From Trichomonas vaginalis G3 (Eukaryota; Parabasalia; Trichomonadida; Trichomonadidae), in NCBI RefSeq assembly GCF_026262505.1, contig NC_067203.1, positions 14,334,392 through 14,398,391 of the forward strand: a stretch of DNA of 64,000 nt, read 5' to 3'. The notes under the pieces were generated by a model. That model was not told the DNA's origin and did not search any database. It worked only from the letters and a program-made list of their open reading frames with translations. The translations under genes and the position numbers were made by a program. Below are positions 1-8,181 of the stretch, piece by piece. Within the stretch, counting starts at the first letter, position 1; each line of letters opens with the position of its first letter.

Positions 1-166
1 TGGGTTGCAAAGAAGTTAAGATTAAATAAAATAGGGCTCATAAATAAAGCATCCAATTTGGTTGCGACTGAGTCAGAAAATGCTTTAGGAAAGGATGATG
101 AGTTTGCAAAACATGCAAAAGACTTTAATGACCAGATGAAAGGTGAAACAATGCATTTAAATAGAG
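1..166 (+). mobile_element. Probable Polinton (Maverick) fragment, left piece
   Basis: An open frame runs in from the window edge and encodes a lysine-rich, polar stretch. Its last 91 bp (76-166) recur exactly at 1736-1826, on the far side of an inserted element. Assignment to a Polinton is inference from the look of the proteins and the neighbouring small gene, which resemble accessory genes of the abundant Trichomonas Polintons. No polymerase, integrase, protease or ATPase of the family is visible here. The element is broken and incomplete. Confidence 0.45.
76..166 (+). repeat. 91-bp direct repeat, left copy (flank of insertion)
   Basis: Identical over all 91 positions to 1736-1826, at an offset of 1660 bp. 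It abuts the left terminal inverted repeat of the inserted element, so it behaves like a very long target-site duplication. Confidence 0.9.
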
Positions 167-279
167 GAGTATATAAGAATTTCCGAAAAAGTGACACCCA
201 AAAAGTGACACTTTCAATAGGGAGTAACACTCAAAAAGTGACAATTTAAAATTCACAATAAATAAAAATAATAATTTTT

Positions 280-489
280 TTAGTCTATTAAATTATTCTT
301 TTCTTTGAAATCCTCCAAAAATTCTTCGAAATGTTCTAAAATATAACCCGGAGAATTATAACAAAATTCATTAATTTCTAACATATACGTATCTAACAAT
401 TCATTTGGAATTTCAAACGATCTTAAATATGTAATTGAATTTTGTATCTTCTCATTTATTTGAGAAAGTTTTTCTTCAGCATTTTCCAA
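280..489 (-). pseudogene. Short acidic coiled-coil-like reading frame inside the inserted element
   Basis: About 70 codons are open on the minus strand, rich in Glu, Lys, Asn and Leu, ending in EDFKEKNNLID. There is no ATG at the upstream end: the frame enters from the first hairpin, and its first ATG lies about halfway along. The composition resembles the C-terminal end of a normal trichomonad protein rather than an antisense shadow. It may be a captured gene tail carried by the element. No family is recognised. Confidence 0.3.
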
Positions 490-505
490 GTTTTTGAACT
501 TTCTT

Positions 506-1430
506 GAGGGAATTAAAGGGTGAGAGATTTATAGTCTATCTATATATCTCCCACCCTCTAATTCCCTCCCTGACAGCGGGAAACTTTGTCTGAATGTTAA
601 ACTATTCAGACAAAGTTTCCACTGTTTGCGAAGGAATTGTTGGCTATGATGTACTGATTCATGATCAGTACATCATAGCCAACAATTCCTTATATAAAGT
701 TCAAAAACTTGGGTGCAATCAGTTCTGATTGCACCCAAGTTTTTGAACTTTCTTGAGGGAATAGAAGAGTAAGCGGTATACATTATGAATATATACCTCT
801 TACCCTTCCATTCCCTCTCTGACAGCGGAAAACTTTGTCTGAATGTTAAACTATTCAGACAAAGTTTCCCGCTGTCAGCGAAAGAATTGTTCCATCTGGT
901 GCATAGAGTGTGAATCTATGCACCAAATGGAGCAAGTCCCTCGCGAAATTGCCCAAACTTGCGTCGCATTTCAAAGATTGCGACCCAAATTTTGGCGATT
1001 TCTAGTAGAGATGGAGTATTTTGAGTTACTGACCTATATGCAGTGGCTCAAAGGGCTCCATCTCTACTTTGAAGCAAGGAAACTTTCCTCGAAATTTTGA
1101 TAATTTGAAGAAAGTTTTCAAGCAATTAACAAAGGATTACTCGCTATGAGGTAAAAATTCTAGATTTTCACCTCATAGCGAGAGCTTCCCTTTCATTGCT
1201 TGAAAACTTTCCCCAGCTTCAAAATTGGGGAAAGGGCTGTAAAGTCGACTCCGATACCAGCAGGTACCAGAGTATTTAAAAGAGAAGCCCTCGTACGAGT
1301 TTCTATGAAGACCTTCTCATTCAAGAAGATCTGAATAGAAAATCGTACGAGGGCATTGGAAACTCGCGTCTGGTACATGTTAGTACCAGAGTGTTTGAGA
1401 TTTGAAGACTCTGGTACTAACATGTACCAG
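506..1430. repeat. Array of about a dozen tandem stem-loops
   Basis: Successive inverted repeats pack this stretch almost end to end: 506-568, 572-627, 631-691 (28-bp perfect stem, 5-nt loop), 697-750 (26-bp perfect stem, 2-nt loop), 755-817, 821-876, 878-944, 945-1002, 1004-1068, a long imperfect one at about 1092-1230, 1287-1354, and 1370-1430 (23-bp perfect stem). The first two recur 249 bp downstream as 755-817 and 821-876 with shared outer arms and, for 506/755, different inner arms. So part of the array arose by duplication followed by renewal of the stems. Open frames here are by-products of the palindromes. The array is not a CRISPR, because neither repeats nor spacers are uniform. 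Confidence 0.85.
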
Positions 1431-1735
1431 AATTTATGATGAATTTAAGATGGACCATTATAAAATGGTAGCGGTTTGTTTCAAAAAATTAGATGAGATT
1501 TGCATAGATATAGATTATATGATTTATACATATGAAAAATAATATATAAAAATATAATTTTGAGATAATTATGTAAATAATATTTTAAATATTTGAATTT
1601 GAGGTATAATTTTATAGTAAAATATATTCTAAAGAGTATTTATATAAATATTGTAAAATAATATAAGTAATAAAAATTGAGACCTCCTCCCTGTTTTTGA
1701 TGTTTTGTCACTTTTTCGGTAATTCTTATTGTTTC

Positions 1736-1826
1736 GAAAATGCTTTAGGAAAGGATGATGAGTTTGCAAAACATGCAAAAGACTTTAATGACCAGATGAA
1801 AGGTGAAACAATGCATTTAAATAGAG
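1736..1826 (+). repeat. 91-bp direct repeat, right copy (flank of insertion)
   Basis: Identical to 76-166 and directly adjoins the right terminal inverted repeat of the inserted element. Confidence 0.9.
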
Positions 1827-2185
1827 TCGATGGAACTAAAGAAAATGTTTCTTCTCCACCAGTAGTTCTTCCGTATGGTCCCTATGGAATGTATGGAAAC
1901 CCTTATGAACGACCATTTGACCCATTGACTGGTGGAAGTAATTGGTATCATTATGGACGAAGAAGAAAGACAGTCAAGTTGGAGACAGACGTGAAGAAAG
2001 CAACTAAAAAGAAACCAAGGAAGAGAGTTATAAAGCAATGAATTCAACAGGGTGAAAAAAGAGGGTAGAAATGAGGGTAGATCTACCCATCTACCCTAAA
2101 TTTATTTTTGTGCTATGTTTTCATACGTGTGAGGGTGGTGATATCATTAATTTTTAAGTTTATTTTTTATTTTATTTTTATATAA

Positions 2186-2506
2186 ATGACGAAAACTATT
2201 GAGATAACAAACTACAACGGTCATGAGTTCAAGAATTTGTTCTTCGTTCCTCGTGAAAATACATTCTATCAGATACGAGGGAGAAAGGGTAAAGTTAGTT
2301 TGAGCGTTTATGACAACAAACATAATGGAAAGTTTATACAAGCATATGATACAAACGGTAAGCGTGTTTCATTAGCTTTGTCAAAACTTACAGGTATAAA
2401 CTATGACAGTGATTTTGACCTATATGAAGAAGAAAGTGAGTCAGAAGATTATGAGCTGTTATATGAAGCACAGCAATGGGAGGAGTTGCAATACTTTTGT
2501 AAGTGA
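2186..2506 (+). CDS. Small acidic-tailed protein, likely Polinton-associated
   Basis: A 106-residue protein starts at an ATG 25 bp after a T-rich stretch. The N-terminal half is a compact beta-rich segment with basic patches (RGRKGK, NGKRV). The last 30 residues are strongly acidic (EEESESEDYE). It follows the basic-tailed gene in the same orientation, which suggests it belongs to the same element. No catalytic motif is visible and no function can be assigned. It could instead be a host orphan gene. Confidence 0.5.
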   Translation: MTKTIEITNYNGHEFKNLFFVPRENTFYQIRGRKGKVSLSVYDNKHNGKFIQAYDTNGKRVSLALSKLTGINYDSDFDLYEEESESEDYELLYEAQQWEELQYFCK

Positions 2507-2653
2507 GAACGTTTATTTTTACATTAGTGAAGTCGTTTGTGAAAACATTAGTGAGGTGAAGTGGTTGGTGGCTTTGTAAATATTTAAGGTTAAATTAATG
2601 TTGTCGTTTGTGTTGTAAAATATACGTTAACGGTTTCGTAAAGTGTCAAATTC

Positions 2654-2702
2654 ACATATCATGAGTAAGGAGGCGCGCAGTGCCGCCGTACCCATGATAT
2701 GT
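2654..2702. repeat. GC-rich stem-loop upstream of the GH47 gene
   Basis: ACATATCATG (2654-2663) pairs with CATGATATGT (2693-2702). Inside lies a GC-rich patch with GGCGCG and GCCGCC that stands out from the AT-rich surroundings. It lies 28 bp before the mannosidase start codon. It could be the edge of the preceding element, a transcript end or a regulatory hairpin; the sequence does not decide. Confidence 0.6.
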
Positions 2703-2730
2703 ATACTAACTCCTGTCAACCCTATATCTA

Positions 2731-3921
2731 ATGAATTTAACTACTGAATACATTAAAGCTCGCGATTTTATTCAAACAGAATTCCGACCAAACGGAAGCT
2801 GGAGTTTGTTTGAGTTCATTATACGTTTCGTAGGTGGATTTACTTCTATGTACGAACTTACCAACGACAAACTCTACCTAGATAAGGCAGTTATGTGCGC
2901 AGACGCCATTTTCCCTCTGATGAGTGGCGGAATTTTCGGAGGAGGTGTCAGTTTACGGACAGACAGTACTGGAAAGATCACTGCGAATGGCGGAGGAGGT
3001 GGAGGACACAATGTAGCTGATTCTAATACATACCAGCTTGAGTTTATTTCGCTTTCTATGTTAACTGGAGATCCGAAATACGCTGATTTGGCCGTAAAGA
3101 CGTATAAACACATGTGGGGTAAGTTTAGGAATCAAGGATTGATACCTGAGAACTTCCACAGTGGTAGTCTTCACGTAGGAGCAAATATTGACTCATATTA
3201 TGAATATATTATTAAAATTTACGTAATGACGAGAGGTGTAGCCAATAACTTCCTTAACAAACACCTTCAGATCGTAAAGGATATAAAAGAAAAGCTTGTT
3301 ATCCATTCTGGAAAAAATAATTATACAGGACTCGGAGTTTATTCGAATGGAAGGACTGATCCGATGCAGGAACACTTAGGAACATTCGCTGGTGGTATGA
3401 TAGCAGTAGGAACTGTTAAAGAAAACCCTCATGCGACTGAAGATTTGAAATTGGCCGATGAATTGGTCACTGGTTATGCCAAAGCATACGAATTCACGCA
3501 GACAGGTGTTGGACCAGAAAAAATCAGATTTTCACGTAGCAAAGACCACGATTTCGAAATTGAAAACTGTGAATACATGTTAAGACCAGAATCTAGTGAA
3601 AGTGTTTACGTTATGTGGAAATTCACAGGTTTGCCGAAGTTTAGAGCATTCGCATGGAATATGTTCAATGGAATTAATACATACGCTAGAAGAAGCAAAG
3701 GATTCTCACATATAAGTAACGTAGATAGTAAGAACTCTTGGGGAGCTCCAGGACCTCAAGAAAGTTTCTTCTTGGCTGAAACATTGAAGTATTTGTACCT
3801 TACTTTCGCAGATACATCCATTATCTCACCAGCTCAGTGGGTATTTAACACAGAGGGACATCCTTTGAGGATATTCACAGAAGAAGAGGCTCAGAAATGG
3901 AAATCTGTCCTGAATTTCTAA
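2731..3921 (+). CDS. Glycoside hydrolase family 47 (class I alpha-mannosidase-like), N-terminally short
   Basis: A 396-residue protein with most GH47 landmarks in order: FEFIIRFVGG (E28, first acidic active-site position), LEFISLSMLTGDPKY (102-117), a DSYYEY box (D154), HLGTFAGGM (215-223), LRPESSES (E287), the SFFLAETLKYLYLTF segment and the NTEGHPL calcium-site motif near the end. Family members cleave alpha-1,2-linked mannose from N-glycans in the ER or Golgi. Here the usual first part of the barrel, including the DALDTL-type motif, is absent, and there is no signal anchor. It may therefore be cytosolic, truncated or inactive. No in-frame upstream coding sequence is seen. A poly-Gly run (87-92) sits in a loop. 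The neighbouring Polinton fragment makes mobilised cargo a possibility, but that is inference. Confidence 0.85.
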   Translation: MNLTTEYIKARDFIQTEFRPNGSWSLFEFIIRFVGGFTSMYELTNDKLYLDKAVMCADAIFPLMSGGIFGGGVSLRTDSTGKITANGGGGGGHNVADSNTYQLEFISLSMLTGDPKYADLAVKTYKHMWGKFRNQGLIPENFHSGSLHVGANIDSYYEYIIKIYVMTRGVANNFLNKHLQIVKDIKEKLVIHSGKNNYTGLGVYSNGRTDPMQEHLGTFAGGMIAVGTVKENPHATEDLKLADELVTGYAKAYEFTQTGVGPEKIRFSRSKDHDFEIENCEYMLRPESSESVYVMWKFTGLPKFRAFAWNMFNGINTYARRSKGFSHISNVDSKNSWGAPGPQESFFLAETLKYLYLTFADTSIISPAQWVFNTEGHPLRIFTEEEAQKWKSVLNF

Positions 3922-4390
3922 TAATATTGTATTTATATATTATTTTATATTATAAATCATTTGATATTTATTTGGATACTGCAAAACAGTAGCTTTATTG
4001 AATTTACTATCAAAATTTTTTCTTTGTCCAAATTATGAAGTTCAGAGATATGAAATGACTGAATGACAATGTGAAAGTATAGAAAGCAATATGGTATTAT
4101 AATATTAAGAAGACTATGTTCTTTATATAACTCCTTTTTCTCTTCTTTTATCATAAATATTCCTGAATATATCTGATATCTAAATTCAAATATACTATTT
4201 GTATGTGGCTGGCATAAGTACAGAATATTTTGAAGGTTTCTATCTATTTGGATGTGCTGATGATGAATTATGAAAAATATTATTATAAAAAAGAAATGAT
4301 AGGGCAGAATATATTTGCACCATGCTGTCAATAAGCCAATACATTTTAAAAATTACAAACAAAACTTTATACGATTTACTAAATACAAAA
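3922..4390. other. Intergenic spacer
   Basis: AT-rich spacer between two convergent genes. One minus-strand open frame (3957-4331) has no ATG at its upstream end and resembles low-complexity translation. Nothing else stands out. Confidence 0.5.
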
Positions 4391-5023
4391 TTATTTTCTT
4401 GTGCGCTTCGGTTTTGATATTATGGCTTCTACGAACTCAACTTCTGCACTACTATCTGATGATGTATTTTGAAAGAAAGGACTTTGATTTGATTCTAATG
4501 TCTTTTCTGGAAGAGGTTGAATAACTTCTTTTCTATCCTCTTCTTCATTGATTATAGCTTGATTATCTTCTTCTAGATCATCAATTTCATCTTGCTCATC
4601 ATTAATGTTGTAATCATTTGTTTCGTTTTCTTCAATAATTTCGAATTCTTCAGTTGAAGTAGTTATTTCCTTTTTCTCACTAGATTCAACTGCAAACTCA
4701 TATAATTCTGGTGGTTTCATTGCTTCAATTGATTCATCCTTGAAAAATATACAAGTATCTGAATCATCAGGTTTAAATTTATTAACAGTGTTGCCTTGTT
4801 TCTTGAGATGCTTAATCTGTGTCTTTACACCAACACTTTGAGATTTTTTAGGAGATTTTTGAGTAATTGGTTGCTGTGTTAATTTACTTATTTTCTCTGT
4901 TTCGTTTTCAAACTCTTTTAACGCACTAAATCTTGATTGCTTGTTTCTCTGAGCAGTAGTTGGTTCGTATTCGAATATAGACTTTCTTGAGTTTAGCTTC
5001 TGTTTTAACCGACTTTTATCCAT
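4391..5023 (-). CDS. Hypothetical acidic, low-complexity protein
   Basis: A 210-residue protein. The start is the ATG at 5023 (MDKSRL); the frame extends slightly upstream only through a GTG. The N-terminal third is basic and Ser/Lys-rich (KQKLNSRKS, QKSPKKSQS). The C-terminal half is highly acidic, followed by a basic end (KPKRTRK) that could serve as a nuclear localisation signal. It is probably disordered. It diverges from the gene at 5078 across a 54-bp gap, so the two likely share a promoter region. No family is recognised. Confidence 0.7.
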   Translation of the reverse strand: MDKSRLKQKLNSRKSIFEYEPTTAQRNKQSRFSALKEFENETEKISKLTQQPITQKSPKKSQSVGVKTQIKHLKKQGNTVNKFKPDDSDTCIFFKDESIEAMKPPELYEFAVESSEKKEITTSTEEFEIIEENETNDYNINDEQDEIDDLEEDNQAIINEEEDRKEVIQPLPEKTLESNQSPFFQNTSSDSSAEVEFVEAIISKPKRTRK

Positions 5024-5077
5024 TTTAAAAAAAGCGGGCACCCCCTAATTTATAAAAAATATCGTTTTATAAAAAAA

Positions 5078-5425
5078 ATGGAAAACGAATTATATGTGAA
5101 TAATCTCGTTAAAATACGCACATTAATACATGAAAATTCTAAAAACAAGAATCCAAACTATACAAAAGAAGAACTCGATGGCTTAGTTTCGAATTTGGAA
5201 CCAATGGATTTTGCATCATACGGAAAAGACATTTGCAAATTATATAGCTCTGCTGCAAAAACTCATAATAATGCTTTTTCAACAAATGTTCCTCCTCAAA
5301 ATAATCCAGAATTTCCAAAATTCACTTTTCGCAAAATCAAGAAACAAACATACGACTTAAATATCGAAGGTACGTCCAAATACTATCCTACATATCCGGA
5401 ATGGATTTGCAAATCATTCAAATAA
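5078..5425 (+). CDS. Hypothetical 115-residue protein
   Basis: Starts at the ATG after an A8 run and is fully open for 115 codons. The N-terminal part is predicted helical (VKIRTLIHENS, YTKEELDGLVSNL). The C-terminal part is richer in aromatic residues (YYPTYPEWICKSF). There is no signal peptide, membrane segment or known motif. It is divergently arranged with the acidic protein at 4391-5023. Its codon use matches the surrounding genes, which favours a real small gene. Confidence 0.55.
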   Translation: MENELYVNNLVKIRTLIHENSKNKNPNYTKEELDGLVSNLEPMDFASYGKDICKLYSSAAKTHNNAFSTNVPPQNNPEFPKFTFRKIKKQTYDLNIEGTSKYYPTYPEWICKSFK

Positions 5426-5621
5426 GAAAAGTTATTTTATCTTGTTGTTTTTGTTTTTAAACTGATTGTTTACTTATTCCTTCATGCTGTTTTCATTAGT
5501 ACAACTTAAGAAAATCTAATAAATATTGAATGTTGATATTGATTGAAAAAAGTGTGTTCCTGAGCACGATTGACTGCTTAAACAAGACTTTCATCTAAGA
5601 ATAATAGTATTCGTGTTAAAA

Positions 5622-6679
5622 ATGTCGGATATTACTTATGAAACTTTCATCACATTCAGTCGATTCAAAATTGTACATCGAAACCAAGATAATTCTCCTA
5701 ACAATATATTTTTAGTAAATTTAACTAAGTGGTTTCATATCCAAGTATGGAAATTATGTTGGCAATTTTTTATATAATTTTGATGAATTTTGATCCAGAA
5801 TATTACGCTCAGAATGTTGATGAGTGGTGTAATGATGATGACTTCATAGAAACACACACAAGGAAGCAAATTATAACAATTTTAGACAGATCAATTCTTT
5901 CTGGAAAACAATTTCATAAAATTTTCTCTATCGCAACATCATTTTTTGAACAAGAAGACATCATTTCTATGCTAGAACATAGTCATGTCGATTTCAATAA
6001 TCAAATCGAAAACATATCTAAAGTGTTAGAATTTTTTGGAATTTTTTTCAATTTGCAGATATTTTACGATATGCGTTCAGTGCTTGGATGTATATCTCTG
6101 AATACTGGAACAAATGAAGACAAAGTATTGCCGAATAACATCAAAGAATTGGAAAAATGCCAAAAATCTGAATTTTACTTTGATGAAATATACAGAATCC
6201 TTGCAAAAGCAGCATCACAGAATGATGAACAGACAATAAAATACGCAATTGATAATAAATACACCGAAGTTCGTGATGGCTACATCAAATCAGGTGCAGA
6301 CGTAGCACTTTGGTCGGCAATGAAAGGAAATATGCGTCTTACTAATCTATTGGCTAAGAATGGTGTCAATATGACCACTAGAGACCAAGTTAATGCATCA
6401 ATTCTACATTTATTTTGTATAAAAGGAAATTCAGAGGCAATTAAGTTTGCTTTAAAGTTTATAGATAAGAATGATGTAGATAATAATGGTTGGACTCCTC
6501 TTCACTACGCTGCTTATTATAATAACTCTGAAGCTTGTAGATATCTCTGTAGTTTGCCTGGGATAGACTTATATGCTTATAATAATAGTAATAGAACACC
6601 TTTGGCTGAAGCTTCAAACTCATTTAGAAATTGTGGCGAAACTATTGAAATTCTTAGAAGAAGTGGTGGAACTTTTTGA
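5622..6679 (+). pseudogene. Ankyrin-repeat protein gene with frameshifted N-terminus
   Basis: A plausible family start, MSDITYETF, lies at 5622 but its frame stops near 5778. The remainder continues in a different frame to 6679, with about 300 codons open. The join falls in a T/A-rich stretch around 5765-5800. The second part has a helical N-terminal region followed by three to four ankyrin repeats (for example GWTPLHYAAYYNNSEACRYL), and it ends with a typical final repeat (EIL...). This is a member of the very large trichomonad ankyrin family. Either the gene is decayed or the sequence has small errors in the T/A run; an internal ATG at 5747 could also start a shorter protein. Confidence 0.6.
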
Positions 6680-7095
6680 ATTAGTAAAGTTTTATGTTTG
6701 TTTTATATGAAATTAATTGCAATTTAAAAAAAAAGGAAATTATCTTATATTCAATAGAAATATAATAAGGATATTAATTATAATAGTGCTAAAAGCATCC
6801 TTGAGATCAAATGTGGCATATTTTTTAGTTCATTACCAACTTACTGATTCATAATTTTCTAAATCTAGCTGATTAAGATTATTTTCATACTTTTAGTGCC
6901 AAGTTATCAAATATTGAGAGAATTAATGCGTGTTTATTGTATCTTGTGAAGGAATATTAATATTTTATACCATGTGGAAGAAGATCTTCTGCTGAACCTT
7001 CTTATTTATTATATCTTGGTGCAAGATGAAATGTGGTCTTTCTTTATCTTTTTTATTGATATTTATAAATAGACTTTTTATATCTTTTATTTATA
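6680..7095. other. Intergenic spacer
   Basis: AT-rich stretch between convergent ankyrin sequences. I see no gene, RNA or repeat structure in it. Confidence 0.5.
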
Positions 7096-8181
7096 TCATT
7101 CGATTTTTGGAAATTCAAGTGTTTCTAAACTATAATATTCTGCTGCAATAAGAATGGCTGTCTTTCCATCTATATCTTTATCTTTTATATTTGCACCATG
7201 TGAGATAAGAACCTCAGATATTTCTTTTCTATTACATTCTAGTGCATAATGAAGAGCAGTTTGCCCATAATTATCTTTTTCATTGAAATATGCACCATTT
7301 GAAAGGAAATATTCGCAAATGGATGGAATATTAAACATTATTGAATAAATAAAACATTTGTTAACATCATTAGTATTATCATAATAAACTAAAAATGATT
7401 CAAGATTATGATAGAATTGAGAATTATATAGCGAGATCTTTATACTGTATTCATTCATCAAGAATGCGACAAAATCAATTTTGTGTGAAATAATTGCAAT
7501 TCTTCATACATTCATCATCTGGTTTCTGATATTTCAAACATTCGCTTATGATCTCTGAATTTCCACCTAAAAATGATCGATCTAGACATCTTTGAGTTAT
7601 ATTCGATTTAAATTTTGTGCTCAAAAACTTGAAACAATCAACTGCTCCATGATAACAGCATAATTCAAGTAGCGAACAATAATTGAAGTAATGCATTGGA
7701 TCTAATTTGCTTTCAAGTATTTGTTTTTATTAAACCATTCCCTTTCTGTGAATGCAATGAATGTGTTTATATCATTATACATAATTGCTCTGTAAATTGA
7801 GATTTTCTGAAATAAATTTTTCGAAATTAGTAAACGTGTTTAATTTGATTCCATATTTTTTATAAAACAGGATGTTTGAAATAGGATTAGCATTAGTGAC
7901 TTTTATGACATCATAATCATCGAATATATGTATGGCAAGAGATAAGTATGACTTTGCATAGCGGTTTTTATGTGGAATGATATTTAGAATATCTTTCATA
8001 ATATTTTGGGGAAGCTCTTTCTTAGAAAATTCAATTCTGTCTTGATGATTCTGTAAATCGAGTTTAATTCTTCTCAATCTTCCGTTTTTAATTGATATAT
8101 TGCATTATATGAGTTGATGTGGTATATGTTTATATTTCGTAATTCACTGAAATTATTTGGGTGAATGTCATGAACAGACAT
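7096..8181 (-). pseudogene. Decayed DUF3447-ankyrin gene
   Basis: Pieces in different frames align in order with the better-preserved gene at 18936-20844. A start at 8181 (MSVHDIH) runs into a stop after about 35 codons. Next come the N-terminal helical region (8077-7775), the DUF3447-type LLELCCYHGAVDCFK segment (7696-7475) and the start of the ankyrin repeats (GQTALHYALECNRKEISEVL, 7461-7096). At least three frame breaks separate them, and only about two repeats remain, so the gene is also shortened. DUF3447 proteins are a trichomonad expansion of unknown function. Confidence 0.8.

Larger units (their letters stand above)
167..1735. mobile_element. 1.57-kb inverted-repeat element carrying a hairpin array
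   Basis: The termini are inverted repeats. The left end (167-197) and the reverse complement of the right end (1705-1735) both read GA, a variable stretch, then ATAAGAATT, one mismatch, and CCGAAAAAGTGACA, so about 25 of 31 positions match. The ends abut exactly the two copies of a 91-bp direct repeat (76-166 and 1736-1826). The left subterminal region holds three copies of AAAAAGTGACA (186-196, 200-210, 233-243) and the right end holds one in inverse orientation. The interior is mostly tandem stem-loops (506-1430). No transposase is visible, so the element is non-autonomous. Its superfamily is not clear: no family known to me makes a 91-bp target duplication. Confidence 0.7.
1736..2640 (+). 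mobile_element. Probable Polinton (Maverick) fragment, right piece
   Basis: This piece resumes with the 91-bp duplicated stretch and encodes a Gly/Pro/Tyr-containing region followed by a very basic tail (GRRRK...KKKPRKRV), ending near 2041. A second, smaller gene follows at 2186-2506. Basic-tailed small proteins of this kind are typical of structural or DNA-binding parts of Polinton-like elements, but the specific role is unknown. The right edge is not defined. The last bases before the GH47 gene contain a GC-rich hairpin that may mark it. The element is broken. Confidence 0.45.

Noticed and set aside
843-1423. Open reading frames inside the hairpin array (843-1100 plus, 1193-1423 minus)
   Set aside because: They run through both arms of palindromes, have no coding-like composition and no family resemblance.
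506-1430. CRISPR array
   Set aside because: There is no constant repeat with uniform spacers. The units are different hairpins, and the genome is eukaryotic.
3957-4331. Minus-strand open frame of about 124 codons
   Set aside because: It has no ATG at its start, a low-complexity Ile/Phe/Tyr-rich composition and no resemblance to a known family.
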